DNA of 64,000 nucleotides from Mucilaginibacter flavus. GTDB taxonomy: Bacteria > Bacteroidota > Bacteroidia > Sphingobacteriales > Sphingobacteriaceae. Shown piece after piece: positions 1 to 7,400 of the stretch. Location of the stretch: NCBI RefSeq assembly GCF_030409315.1, contig NZ_JAUFPS010000005.1, positions 52,199 to 116,198 of the forward strand, in the 5' to 3' direction. Each line of letters starts with the position of its first letter. Position 1 is the first letter of the stretch. The notes below the pieces were generated by a model. It was not told the DNA's origin. It searched no databases and saw only the letters and a list, made by a program, of their open reading frames with translations. The translations under genes were made by a program, and so were the position numbers.

Positions 1-718
1 ATGGTATACCGATGATGTGAAGGGACAGGAAGCTTTGGCCCACAAACTTGGCTTTAAAAAGGTATCGCAAATGAAATTAGCCGTTGCCAAAAACATCCGT
101 GATTTTTGCGCCGGCGGAGGGTTCCTGTTTGCCATGTGTTCTGGCACCGATACTTTTGATATCGCCCTGGCATCAGCCAATACAGATATTTGCGAACGCA
201 TGTTTGATGGCGATGCCGCCGATCCGGATGCCCAATCAAAACTGGATTTTACGCAAACCTTCGCGTTTCAGAATTTCACGCTGGATATGAACCCGATGTC
301 GCACCAGTTTAGCAATATCGATGTAACCACCACCCGACAGGTTGAACGTACCCGCGATTTTTTTACGCTGTTTGATTTTTCGGCCAAATGGGATGTGGTG
401 CCCAGTATGCTCACCCAGGATCACGACAAGGTGATTAAAGGTTTCATGGGCCTTACCACGGCCTATAACAAAAGTATGCTGAAACCAGGCGTAACCATTA
501 TGGGCGAAATGAAAACTGCCAACGAAGCCCGCTACATCCACGGCGAGTTTGGCAAAGGCCAATGGACCTTTTACGGCGGCCACGACCCCGAAGACTACCA
601 ACACGCCGTAGGCGACCCACCAACGGATCTTAAACTACACCCCAATTCGGCCGGCTACCGGCTGATTTTAAACAATGTGCTTTTCCCGGCGGCAAAGAAG
701 AAGAAACAGAAAACGTGA
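1..718 (+). CDS. C-terminal part of a conserved Bacteroidota protein (family often auto-labelled asparagine synthetase B), 5' truncated
   Basis: The reading frame is open from the left edge (W-Y-T-D-D before the GTG at 17), so the gene starts outside the window and about 238 residues remain. Recognisable stretches are CAGGGFLFAMCSGTDTFD, FDGDAADPDAQSKLDF and, near the end, GKGQWTFYGGHDPEDYQ followed by LNNVLFPA and a Lys-rich tail. From memory this matches a roughly 400-residue exported Bacteroidota family that databases often call asparagine synthetase B. No ATP-pyrophosphatase or class II amidotransferase signature of true AsnB is visible, so I would not transfer that function. The GGHDPEDYQH ending is reminiscent of ThuA/glutamine-amidotransferase-like folds, but that is inference. 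Confidence 0.6.
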   Translation, partial: WYTDDVKGQEALAHKLGFKKVSQMKLAVAKNIRDFCAGGGFLFAMCSGTDTFDIALASANTDICERMFDGDAADPDAQSKLDFTQTFAFQNFTLDMNPMSHQFSNIDVTTTRQVERTRDFFTLFDFSAKWDVVPSMLTQDHDKVIKGFMGLTTAYNKSMLKPGVTIMGEMKTANEARYIHGEFGKGQWTFYGGHDPEDYQHAVGDPPTDLKLHPNSAGYRLILNNVLFPAAKKKKQKT

Positions 719-966
719 TTTAGTAGTAAGATTTTTTGATGTGCAGATATGCAGATTTCAGATGTGCAGATGAATTTGTCTGAACCGGGATTGAACAGAT
801 TCATCAGTTTTTTTGGATTTTTGGAAAAAGAATCCTGTTAATCCTTTAATCCGATAAATCCCGGTTCAGAAAAAATTCTGTTAATCCTTAAATTCCAAAA
901 ATTCAGGTTTCAGACAAATCGGGCTAAAACTGTCTTAGCTCTTGATTCTTGTCTCTTGATTCTCTT
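719..966. repeat. Spacer made of short degenerate repeats
   Basis: No gene is seen. The spacer holds repeated TGCAGAT words (about 741-772), two related copies of a TCTGTTAATCCTTAAAT...GGTTCAGA-type sequence (about 833-916), and a period-7 tract (cttagct, cttgatt, cttgtct, cttgatt, ctctttt) at 934-968. The last tract runs into the stop codon of the minus-strand porin gene. It lies between convergent genes; no clean U-tract terminator hairpin was found. Confidence 0.6.
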
Positions 967-3063
967 TTAATTATAAAACGTCCAGCTTACACCAAACTTC
1001 AGCAGGTGATCTTGCATAGGGTAACGGTTTACAGTATAGTATCCGCGGCTTTGCAGACCCTGGTTGGCATAATCATAGGCCAGGAACAGGTTGGTGCGTT
1101 GCAGGGTTGCTTTAAAATAAACCGACGCTACCGGGTACGATGAAAAAGTGATATCCGGTCCGTTATAAAACTGACCTAAACCAACCGCGTACGATGGCGC
1201 AACGTATGGGGTATTGTACCTCACACTTATCCCTACGTTTGATTGCAACACATTAAAAAACGTTTTGGCTATATAGAGGTTACTATAGGTGTAAAGTTCG
1301 GGCGTGCGCAGGGTTGATTGATAATCTGTTTTTTGATAAACAATATAGTTATCAAAATGCAGGTTGTGGTATTTTAAGTTTTTGCCCACACTTACTTTAA
1401 GCAGGTTTATATCATTACTCAGCTGTACCGGGTGCGCGTCATTACCGCCGGCCTGGGCGGTGAAATACAGGTAGCCGGATATCAGGAAGTACTCGGCCTT
1501 AATATCCAGCTGCAAGGGGTTATTGATATAGGTGAACGAAGCGCTGGTAGTTTTAGTTTTATCGAAACTATTGTGGAAAATGTAGTGATTGGAAATCCAG
1601 TTGGTGTAGACCAATGGTGGCGTACTGTTTTGCGAATAAGCCTCTAAAATTATTTTACCGGCTTTATCATTACCGGCCAGGGTAAGTTTGGCATCATAAT
1701 AATAGTCGCCAAAGTCGCGGCCCTGGGCTATCTGCCTGAAATCGGCATCCAGCCCTATCCTATCGCTAAAGCGGTATCCCAATTTAGCTTTAAGCGTAAT
1801 ATCCTGAAATGTATTGTTTTGAACTTTGTTTTGATGGATGTATTGATAACCGTACTGATTAAGCAAGGTATCGCTCACATATTGGGCGTAATTATAAAAA
1901 TCATGTACCAGGCCTAAATCGAGTTTAACTTCATTCTTCACAAACTTTACCGATTTACTCCTGAGGTAAAAGCTATACGAAAACTCATTTTGAATATGCG
2001 TTACCACCAATGAATCGCGCGAGCGGGTATTGCTGAAATAATAATCCGGGAATACCCCATAAGTATCGGGCTGGTTGGTTTGCAGGTAATTGTATTTACT
2101 GCTTTGTACAAACAAAGTGTGGGCAACACGCTGCGTAGGCAAAATTTTGGAGTTTGCTTTTCCTTTGTTCAAACTATCAATTCGGCCTAAATAGTAAAAC
2201 TGTTTAAGGTATAAGCTTTTATCGCCCCAGTTTTCATAGCTGTTAGGCAAGCGTACCTGCGCCGAGTTTTTGAAAAACAGACTGTTACTTGGCGCGGTAA
2301 AAACAGAGTCGTTAAGGATAGACCCTGTTTCTGGCGCTTTTAAATTATTGTATATGATATTGGCCAACAGGTTGTACCGTTTACCTTTTGACTGATACCA
2401 GGTAAATAAAGCGGCATTAACATCACTTACATTTTGCTGCAAAATGCTGCTGTAGCTATAATACCCTCTTGAACCATTAAAGTTAAGATTAAAGCCTACG
2501 TTCCAATTAGGTTTTATATTTTGGGTATGCAGTATTTTAAATACCTGCTCGGCCGAACTACCAAAACCATTAAATAATGTAAGGTTGGTATACGCTACCC
2601 GGGCATTGTAGTACTTAATATCCTGCGGGTGCAAGGCATAAACATCAAGCGCGTGCAGGCCGGCATCAAAACCTATTCTTTGGCTTGGCTCAAACAGCAG
2701 GCTACGCTGCGATACACCGTTATAACCCAAACTTATTTTAGGGCTACGCGGATCATTAAGCGGACTAAAATTTTCAAAATTGTAAATCCCCGTATCCAAA
2801 GCAAAAGTTTGTGTGCTATCGCTCAGGAAACGCTCCATCGTCATCCTGATAAACTTGGAGCTAAATACAACCGAATCTCTTTTATTGTCTTCTTTTTTAC
2901 GCAGGCTGTCCAGAAGCTCGTCGTCAGTAACTTTCTTCTCTGTCCGGGCCGTATCACGGGTAGACAGTGGCCTTCCACGGTTAATTTGCCCATATTGCGC
3001 AAAAGCCGACTGAACACCAAGGCACAGCAATAACAATAAAATATATCTAACCTTTATACGCAT
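967..3063 (-). CDS. Putative outer-membrane porin (Porin_10-type beta-barrel)
   Basis: A 698-residue exported protein with an N-terminal signal peptide (hydrophobic LLLLLCLGVQS, cleavage likely after SAFA). A charged, disordered stretch follows (about residues 25-70), then alternating amphipathic strands rich in Tyr, Asn and Ser to the end, finishing in SWTFYN, the aromatic-terminal strand expected of an outer-membrane barrel. The blocks FSPLNDPRSPKISLGYNG and LTLFNGFGSSAEQVF resemble the Bacteroidota putative porin family, from memory. It is the last gene of the lpxK-PNP-porin operon: its ATG overlaps the PNP stop as TAATG, so translation is probably coupled. The substrate cannot be read from the sequence. 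Confidence 0.75.
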   Translation of the reverse strand: MRIKVRYILLLLLCLGVQSAFAQYGQINRGRPLSTRDTARTEKKVTDDELLDSLRKKEDNKRDSVVFSSKFIRMTMERFLSDSTQTFALDTGIYNFENFSPLNDPRSPKISLGYNGVSQRSLLFEPSQRIGFDAGLHALDVYALHPQDIKYYNARVAYTNLTLFNGFGSSAEQVFKILHTQNIKPNWNVGFNLNFNGSRGYYSYSSILQQNVSDVNAALFTWYQSKGKRYNLLANIIYNNLKAPETGSILNDSVFTAPSNSLFFKNSAQVRLPNSYENWGDKSLYLKQFYYLGRIDSLNKGKANSKILPTQRVAHTLFVQSSKYNYLQTNQPDTYGVFPDYYFSNTRSRDSLVVTHIQNEFSYSFYLRSKSVKFVKNEVKLDLGLVHDFYNYAQYVSDTLLNQYGYQYIHQNKVQNNTFQDITLKAKLGYRFSDRIGLDADFRQIAQGRDFGDYYYDAKLTLAGNDKAGKIILEAYSQNSTPPLVYTNWISNHYIFHNSFDKTKTTSASFTYINNPLQLDIKAEYFLISGYLYFTAQAGGNDAHPVQLSNDINLLKVSVGKNLKYHNLHFDNYIVYQKTDYQSTLRTPELYTYSNLYIAKTFFNVLQSNVGISVRYNTPYVAPSYAVGLGQFYNGPDITFSSYPVASVYFKATLQRTNLFLAYDYANQGLQSRGYYTVNRYPMQDHLLKFGVSWTFYN

Positions 3064-3878
3064 TAATTGCCCGCTATCAGATTTTTGAGGATCAGGGTAA
3101 GTTTTGGCTCAGCTTCTTCGGCCACACGAATTATCTCTTCAAGCGATACAGGTTCCAACACTTCGGTAAAACCTTCATCTGTTAATACAGATATGGCAAA
3201 TACCGGAATGCCCATATGGTTGGCTACAATAACTTCGGGAACGGTGCTCATACCAACGGCGTCGCCGCCAATGATCCTTAAGTAAGTGTACTCGGCCTTG
3301 GTTTCTAAATTAGGGCCGGTTACAGCAACATAAACTCCCTTGTGGCAGGTAATATTGTTTGCTGCCGCGATTGTTAATGCTTTATCAATAAGTGTGCGCT
3401 GGTAAGGCTGGCTCATATCCGGAAAACGCGGACCAAGCTCTTCATAATTTCTGCCCACCAAGGGGTTTTGCGGTTGCAGGTTAATATGGTCTGAAATTAC
3501 CATCAGGTCGCCCTTCTTAAAATCAGAATTAAGCGATCCGCTGGCGTTTGATACATACAGGGTTTTAATGCCCAGGTATTTCATCACCCTAACCGGGAAG
3601 GTAATCTGTTGCATGTTATAGCCTTCATAATAATGCAAGCGGCCTTGCATAGCTACTACTTTAACACCTCCCAGGGTACCAAATATCAGTTTGCCCGAAT
3701 GAAACTCTAAAGTCGAGATAGGAAAATCGGGAATGTTGGAATACATCAGTTGTTTTTCAACCACAATTTCCTTAACCAGGCCGCCCAGGCCGGTGCCTAA
3801 AATTATACCTACTTCGGGTTCAAAATCGCCAATACGGTTTTTAATATACCGGGCGGTGCTTTCAATATTGTCTAACAT
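3063..3878 (-). CDS. Purine-nucleoside phosphorylase, trimeric (PNP/MTAP) type
   Basis: A 271-residue cytosolic enzyme of purine salvage that cleaves purine (deoxy)nucleosides with phosphate. Family blocks are in order: GIILGTGLGGLV near the N-terminus, FHSGKL, MQGRLHYYEGY (phosphate and ribose site), VSNASGSLN, ISDHINLQPQNPLVG, GPNLETKAEY and GGDAVGMSTVPEVIVA. Length fits the trimeric family (about 270-290). The position that is Asn243 in human PNP (S-L-I-T-N) reads S-V-L-T-D here, Asp234, as in methylthioadenosine phosphorylases, so preference for 6-oxo versus 6-amino purines is open. The start codon lies inside the 3' end of lpxK (17-nt overlap), indicating coupled expression. Confidence 0.9.
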   Translation of the reverse strand: MLDNIESTARYIKNRIGDFEPEVGIILGTGLGGLVKEIVVEKQLMYSNIPDFPISTLEFHSGKLIFGTLGGVKVVAMQGRLHYYEGYNMQQITFPVRVMKYLGIKTLYVSNASGSLNSDFKKGDLMVISDHINLQPQNPLVGRNYEELGPRFPDMSQPYQRTLIDKALTIAAANNITCHKGVYVAVTGPNLETKAEYTYLRIIGGDAVGMSTVPEVIVANHMGIPVFAISVLTDEGFTEVLEPVSLEEIIRVAEEAEPKLTLILKNLIAGN

Positions 3879-4905
3879 ATGCTGTTGCTAAATTATCAAA
3901 CTGTTGCCTGCCATTATTTAAAAAACTGATGCCGATGGGCAACACCAAAACAGGGAGTTTTTTAACGGCCGGCAGTAAAGCCTGTTCCCCTAAACGCTGT
4001 GCATCCTTTTCTGTTGTGATAATGATTTTTTTTTGTGATGCACAGGCCGCGAAATCATCGGCAAGTTTACTGATATTTTTTAAGGTAAACTGGTGATGGT
4101 CGGGATATTTATGGTGATGGATGTTTGGAGTAAGCTTTTTTAAATGCGATAATAAAGGCGCGGCGTTGGCTATGCCGGTAAGCAAAAATACAGTGGTATG
4201 ATCATCAACCGTGTAATAAACTGTATCGTTTTCCATATTGTGAAAAGCGAGGTAGCTTATAGCTGTAAAAAACAAATGCTGATGCTTATAGGGCTTGATG
4301 TGTTTTTTAATAAGGCCAATCTCCTCTTCGGCCAACGTTGGCGGGCATTTGCTAATCACTATAACATCTGCCCTTTCGCGCCCGCTGAAAGGCTCGCGGA
4401 GGTTACCGGCCGGTAGCATCAAACGGGGTTCGGTGAGCCTGCCGTAGTCAAACAACAAGATACTGAACCCAGGTTTTAAAGCCCGGTGCTGGAAAGCGTC
4501 ATCAAGTATTACGGGCCGGTATTTGTTATTTAATTTCTCAATCCCCTCAACCCGTTTTTCACATACGGCCACGGTAACGTCCGGGAACTTGTTTTTAAAT
4601 TGCGCGGGTTCATCGCCAACCTTTTCAGCATCTGCGGGGTTATCGGCCAACAAAAAGCCCTTGGTTTTACGGCCATAACCACGGCTAAGCGTAGCCATTT
4701 TATACTGATCTTTAAACAGGCGAACCAGGTACTCGGTCATGGGGCTTTTACCCGCACCGCCCACATCAAGGTTGCCTACTACAATGATTGGTAAATTAAA
4801 CTTTGTACTTTTAAACGCGCCGGCATCGTACATCCAATTACGGATAACCACCACCAGGCCATAAATAAGCGAGAACGGAAATAAAAGCAGGCGCAGGTAT
4901 TTCAT
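3862..4905 (-). CDS. lpxK: Tetraacyldisaccharide 4'-kinase (lipid A biosynthesis)
   Basis: LpxK phosphorylates the 4' position of the tetraacyl-disaccharide-1-phosphate intermediate to give lipid IVA at the inner membrane. The 347-residue product has an N-terminal membrane-associating hydrophobic helix (residues 4-22), the characteristic P-loop VGNLDVGGAGKSPMTEYL, the LSRGYGRKTKG block, DDAFQHRALKPG (conserved D-D-x-F-Q-H) and a LLPAGNLREP block. Length and motif order are normal for the family. It heads the minus-strand operon with PNP and the porin; the grouping of a lipid A enzyme with salvage and porin genes looks like simple co-transcription rather than a shared pathway. Confidence 0.95.
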   Translation of the reverse strand: MKYLRLLLFPFSLIYGLVVVIRNWMYDAGAFKSTKFNLPIIVVGNLDVGGAGKSPMTEYLVRLFKDQYKMATLSRGYGRKTKGFLLADNPADAEKVGDEPAQFKNKFPDVTVAVCEKRVEGIEKLNNKYRPVILDDAFQHRALKPGFSILLFDYGRLTEPRLMLPAGNLREPFSGRERADVIVISKCPPTLAEEEIGLIKKHIKPYKHQHLFFTAISYLAFHNMENDTVYYTVDDHTTVFLLTGIANAAPLLSHLKKLTPNIHHHKYPDHHQFTLKNISKLADDFAACASQKKIIITTEKDAQRLGEQALLPAVKKLPVLVLPIGISFLNNGRQQFDNLATAYVRQY

Positions 4906-4949
4906 ATTTGGTGTAAAGATATAACGTAAATACGTATTTGCGTTATTCC

Positions 4950-5162
4950 TCAGGAAATCGGGAAAAGTGAATCATTGGCAATATCCAACAACGATACAGC
5001 TTGTTCTTTACTTACAGAAGGGAAATCATCTAAAAAATCATCCAAAGAAACACCCGCCTCTAAATGATCAAATAAAGATTCAACCGGAACGCGTGTGCCT
5101 GTAAAAACCGGCTGCCCCCCTAAAATATCAGTATCAATATTGATAACTTGTTGAATATTCAT
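4950..5162 (-). CDS. DUF433-family protein, orphan antitoxin-like
   Basis: A 70-residue protein reading VINIDTDILGGQPVFTGTRVPV then FDHLEAGVSLDDFLDDFPSV, the classic DUF433 layout (PVIxGTRVxV plus the LDDFLxDFPxV helix). DUF433 proteins resemble a winged-helix antitoxin and are usually followed by a DUF5615/PIN-like toxin gene. Here the downstream neighbour, 44 nt away, is lpxK, and no toxin is present on either side, so it appears to be a solitary antitoxin-like gene. The start ATG at 5162 is the only one in frame. Confidence 0.85.
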   Translation of the reverse strand: MNIQQVINIDTDILGGQPVFTGTRVPVESLFDHLEAGVSLDDFLDDFPSVSKEQAVSLLDIANDSLFPIS

Positions 5163-5518
5163 GTATAAAGATACAAATATTTGATTTTAATATGCTATTA
5201 CGAAAATACCTTCAACAATTTTTTTGAGAACGTTGATTATTGCGGAAATCGCTTTTAAACGAACATGGCTCATTTTGGCTAAAGCCACTTTGTGTATTGT
5301 TATTTTCCGCCCCATAAATGGGACGGCAATGAATATAAAGATGGCTTTTAGGTTTGGCTTTCTATTTATTGCCGTTTTGGCTTTAGCCAACGGTTAATAG
5401 AGGTATCCGGAAAGATGGCTTTAGCCAAAAAATGCTGGTTTGAATTTCCAAACCTATTTCCCTGATTTTAACAGCCGTTATACTTAATTTTATTTAAATT
5501 AGTTTTCTATAAAAACCT
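5163..5518. repeat. Dispersed palindromic repeat element with 15-bp inverted ends
   Basis: No convincing gene. The words ttttggctaaagcca (5273-5287) and tggctttagccaaaa (5416-5430) are exact reverse complements. A further copy of tggctttagccaa lies at 5378-5390. Between them a hairpin, CCG(C)CCC ataaat GGG(A)CGG, occupies 5307-5326. A 67-codon minus-strand frame overlaps most of this but has low-complexity, repeat-derived composition, so I treat it as non-coding. The layout of hairpin plus terminal inverted repeats suggests a small non-autonomous or REP-like element. Confidence 0.6.
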
Positions 5519-6214
5519 ATGGAAGCCCTGCAACATATCCAGCTTACTTTCAAATGCCCTAAAACCCTGGCAGAGCTTACACCATGCAACAACGATTGGT
5601 ATTGCAAGGGCTGCCACAAAGTAATACGCGATTTTAGGGGAATGGCAGAGGCTGATATTATAGGCAGCATAGATTTTAGCAATAAAATGCATTGCGGCAT
5701 ATTTGATGCCGATAGGATAACGAGTATACCTCAACCTAAATGGCAACGATGGTTCTCGGCCACCCTAATGGCTTTGGGCTTAACGGCCTTAAATAACGTT
5801 GTACTTGCCCAGCATAAAAAATTACAGGCAAAACCAGCGACGGGAATCACAAAACCTATTGTTGATACGGCCAAAGAACAGGCTACAATAGGTATAGTTT
5901 TTGTCCCGATGGAGATTCAACCAGAATATCCGGGTGGCATCACGAAATTCGAGGAATTCATTACCAAAAACCTCGATTTAAAAGGCTTATCCATTTCCGA
6001 AAGCAAAAGAGGATTGGTACAATTCACAGTGGAAAAGGATGGTTCTATAGCCGACATTAAGGTGGTGAAAAATATTAGCCCCGAAATAGATGAAAAAATT
6101 GTTCAACTGATAAAAAAGTCATTTAGATGGAGGCCAGGCATCCAAAACGGAAGACCTGCGAAAGTGGCTTTTACTATACCTATTGCTATTGACCCTGCAC
6201 CCGAATCGAAATAA
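5519..6214 (+). CDS. TonB C-terminal domain protein with N-terminal Cys-rich module
   Basis: A 231-residue protein in three parts. Residues 1-65 carry four spaced cysteines (C13, C23, C29, C32, the last two as C-K-G-C) followed by VIRDF and a later HCGIF, matching a small zinc-ribbon-like module common in Bacteroidota in front of carboxypeptidase-regulatory or TonB domains. Residues about 76-98 form a transmembrane helix (WFSATLMALGLTALNNVVL). Residues about 135-225 look like a TonB C-terminal domain: YPGGITKFEEFITKN, then LVQFTVEKDGSIADIKVVK, and a final SFRWRPGIQNGRPAKVAFTIPI. It is probably an energy transducer or a TonB-like periplasmic interaction protein. Its stop codon lies 1 nt before the ATG of the beta-lactamase-like gene. 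Confidence 0.75.
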   Translation: MEALQHIQLTFKCPKTLAELTPCNNDWYCKGCHKVIRDFRGMAEADIIGSIDFSNKMHCGIFDADRITSIPQPKWQRWFSATLMALGLTALNNVVLAQHKKLQAKPATGITKPIVDTAKEQATIGIVFVPMEIQPEYPGGITKFEEFITKNLDLKGLSISESKRGLVQFTVEKDGSIADIKVVKNISPEIDEKIVQLIKKSFRWRPGIQNGRPAKVAFTIPIAIDPAPESK

Positions 6215-6215
6215 A

Positions 6216-7127
6216 ATGATAAAAATTAAACTCGCCGCGCTTTTCCTGCTTATCGCCACCACATCTATCGCCCAAACCGATAAAAAGCTAACCGCCCAAA
6301 TAACCGAAGCAGTTAAAGGCTTTCATGGGCAGGTTGGCATCTATGTACATAACCTTAAAACCGGCAAAACGGTTGCGCTTAATGCCGATACGTTATTCCC
6401 TACGGCCAGCATGATTAAGGTGAGCATTCAGTGCGGGGTGATGGATAAAATTGATAAAGGCGAATTAAAATACAATCAGAAATTAGCTTACCGCGATTCT
6501 TTACTTTACGCCGGCGAAGATATACTCGGCTCTTTTAAAAATGGCGATACCATACAGCTAAGCAAGGTTGCTATGCTAATGATTACCATGAGCGACAACA
6601 CCGCAAGCCTGTGGCTGCAAAAACTGGCAGGCGGCGAATACATCAATAACTGGCTGCAGCAAAACGGCTTTAAGGTAATGCGTGTAAACTCCAGGGTGCC
6701 AGGCAGGGAAGCTATCCGCAAAATATATGGCTGGGGCGTAAGCACACCTTATGAAATGTGTAAGCTTTTTACCATGATCAGGAACGGTGAAGCCGTGAGC
6801 CCTGCCGCCAGCGAACGGATGTACCGTAACATGGGGCGCATTTATTGGGACGAACATGCGCTGTCACAGATTCCGCCTTATGTGCATACCATCAGCAAGC
6901 AGGGCGCGGTTGATGAATCGCGCTCCGAAACCGTATTGGTAAACGCCCCTCATGGCGATTACGTATTCTCTATCATCACCAATCACAATACCGATCAAAG
7001 CTGGGGAACCACCAACGAGGCCGGACTACTCATCAAAAAAATATCGGCCCTGCTATGGCATTACTATGAACCCGACAACAACTGGAAACCCGCCGAAGGC
7101 GTAGACAAATTTATGCGAAACGAATAG
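6216..7127 (+). CDS. Class A beta-lactamase-like serine hydrolase
   Basis: A 303-residue exported protein; the ATG at 6216 is preferred because it begins the signal peptide MIKIKLAALFLLIATTSIAQ. The active-site serine motif is S65-M-I-K68, the S-D-N loop is at 126-128, and the third box is K-Q-G (228-230) rather than K-T-G. The omega loop around VPGREAIRK is shorter than in TEM-type enzymes, so the glutamate equivalent to E166 can only be tentatively assigned (E165 of G-R-E). These changes argue for a distant class A-like enzyme, possibly a penicillin-interacting or resistance enzyme; antibiotic resistance cannot be claimed from sequence alone. It follows the TonB-like gene almost without a gap. 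Confidence 0.8.
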   Translation: MIKIKLAALFLLIATTSIAQTDKKLTAQITEAVKGFHGQVGIYVHNLKTGKTVALNADTLFPTASMIKVSIQCGVMDKIDKGELKYNQKLAYRDSLLYAGEDILGSFKNGDTIQLSKVAMLMITMSDNTASLWLQKLAGGEYINNWLQQNGFKVMRVNSRVPGREAIRKIYGWGVSTPYEMCKLFTMIRNGEAVSPAASERMYRNMGRIYWDEHALSQIPPYVHTISKQGAVDESRSETVLVNAPHGDYVFSIITNHNTDQSWGTTNEAGLLIKKISALLWHYYEPDNNWKPAEGVDKFMRNE

Positions 7128-7142
7128 CTGCGCAGTCATTAT

Positions 7143-7290
7143 GCTGCGCGTCATTGAGTCATTTCGCTGCGCGTCATTGAGTCATTTCGCTGCGCTGTCA
7201 TTGAGTCATTTGTTCAGCTGCCATTTTGCAGTGCTGGGTCAGATCTTTAGGCAATGACCAAATGACGCAAAGCAAATGACCTAATGATGT
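7143..7290. repeat. Three 23-bp tandem copies followed by an inverted GAC/AATG tract
   Basis: Unit gctgcgcgtcattgagtcatttc occurs at 7143-7165 and 7166-7188 and, with one change cluster, at 7189-7211. Downstream, 7252-7285 reads caatgacc, aaatgacg, caaatgacc, aatgat, i.e. the same words on the other strand. Together they could fold as a long imperfect hairpin between the beta-lactamase-like gene and the TonB receptor gene. Confidence 0.8.
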
Positions 7291-7400
7291 GAAACAAACG
7301 TAATATTTCCGTTTGAGTTGCCGTTAATTGTTGGTTGTTTGCTATTATTGGCAATTATATCAATGTGTTTAAAACACACATACCAGTTACAACCAAACAA

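Noticed and set aside
236..604. 122-residue minus-strand frame opposite the first gene
   Set aside because: Shadow of a well-supported plus-strand coding region.
1..718. Asparagine synthetase function
   Set aside because: The common database label is recalled, but no glutaminase or synthetase motif is visible in the part present.
5187..5390. 67-codon minus-strand frame
   Set aside because: It is made of the inverted-repeat element and hairpin, with repetitive, non-protein composition and no start context.
6216..7127. Calling this an antibiotic-resistance beta-lactamase
   Set aside because: The K-T-G box is K-Q-G and the omega loop is shortened, so hydrolysis of beta-lactams cannot be claimed.
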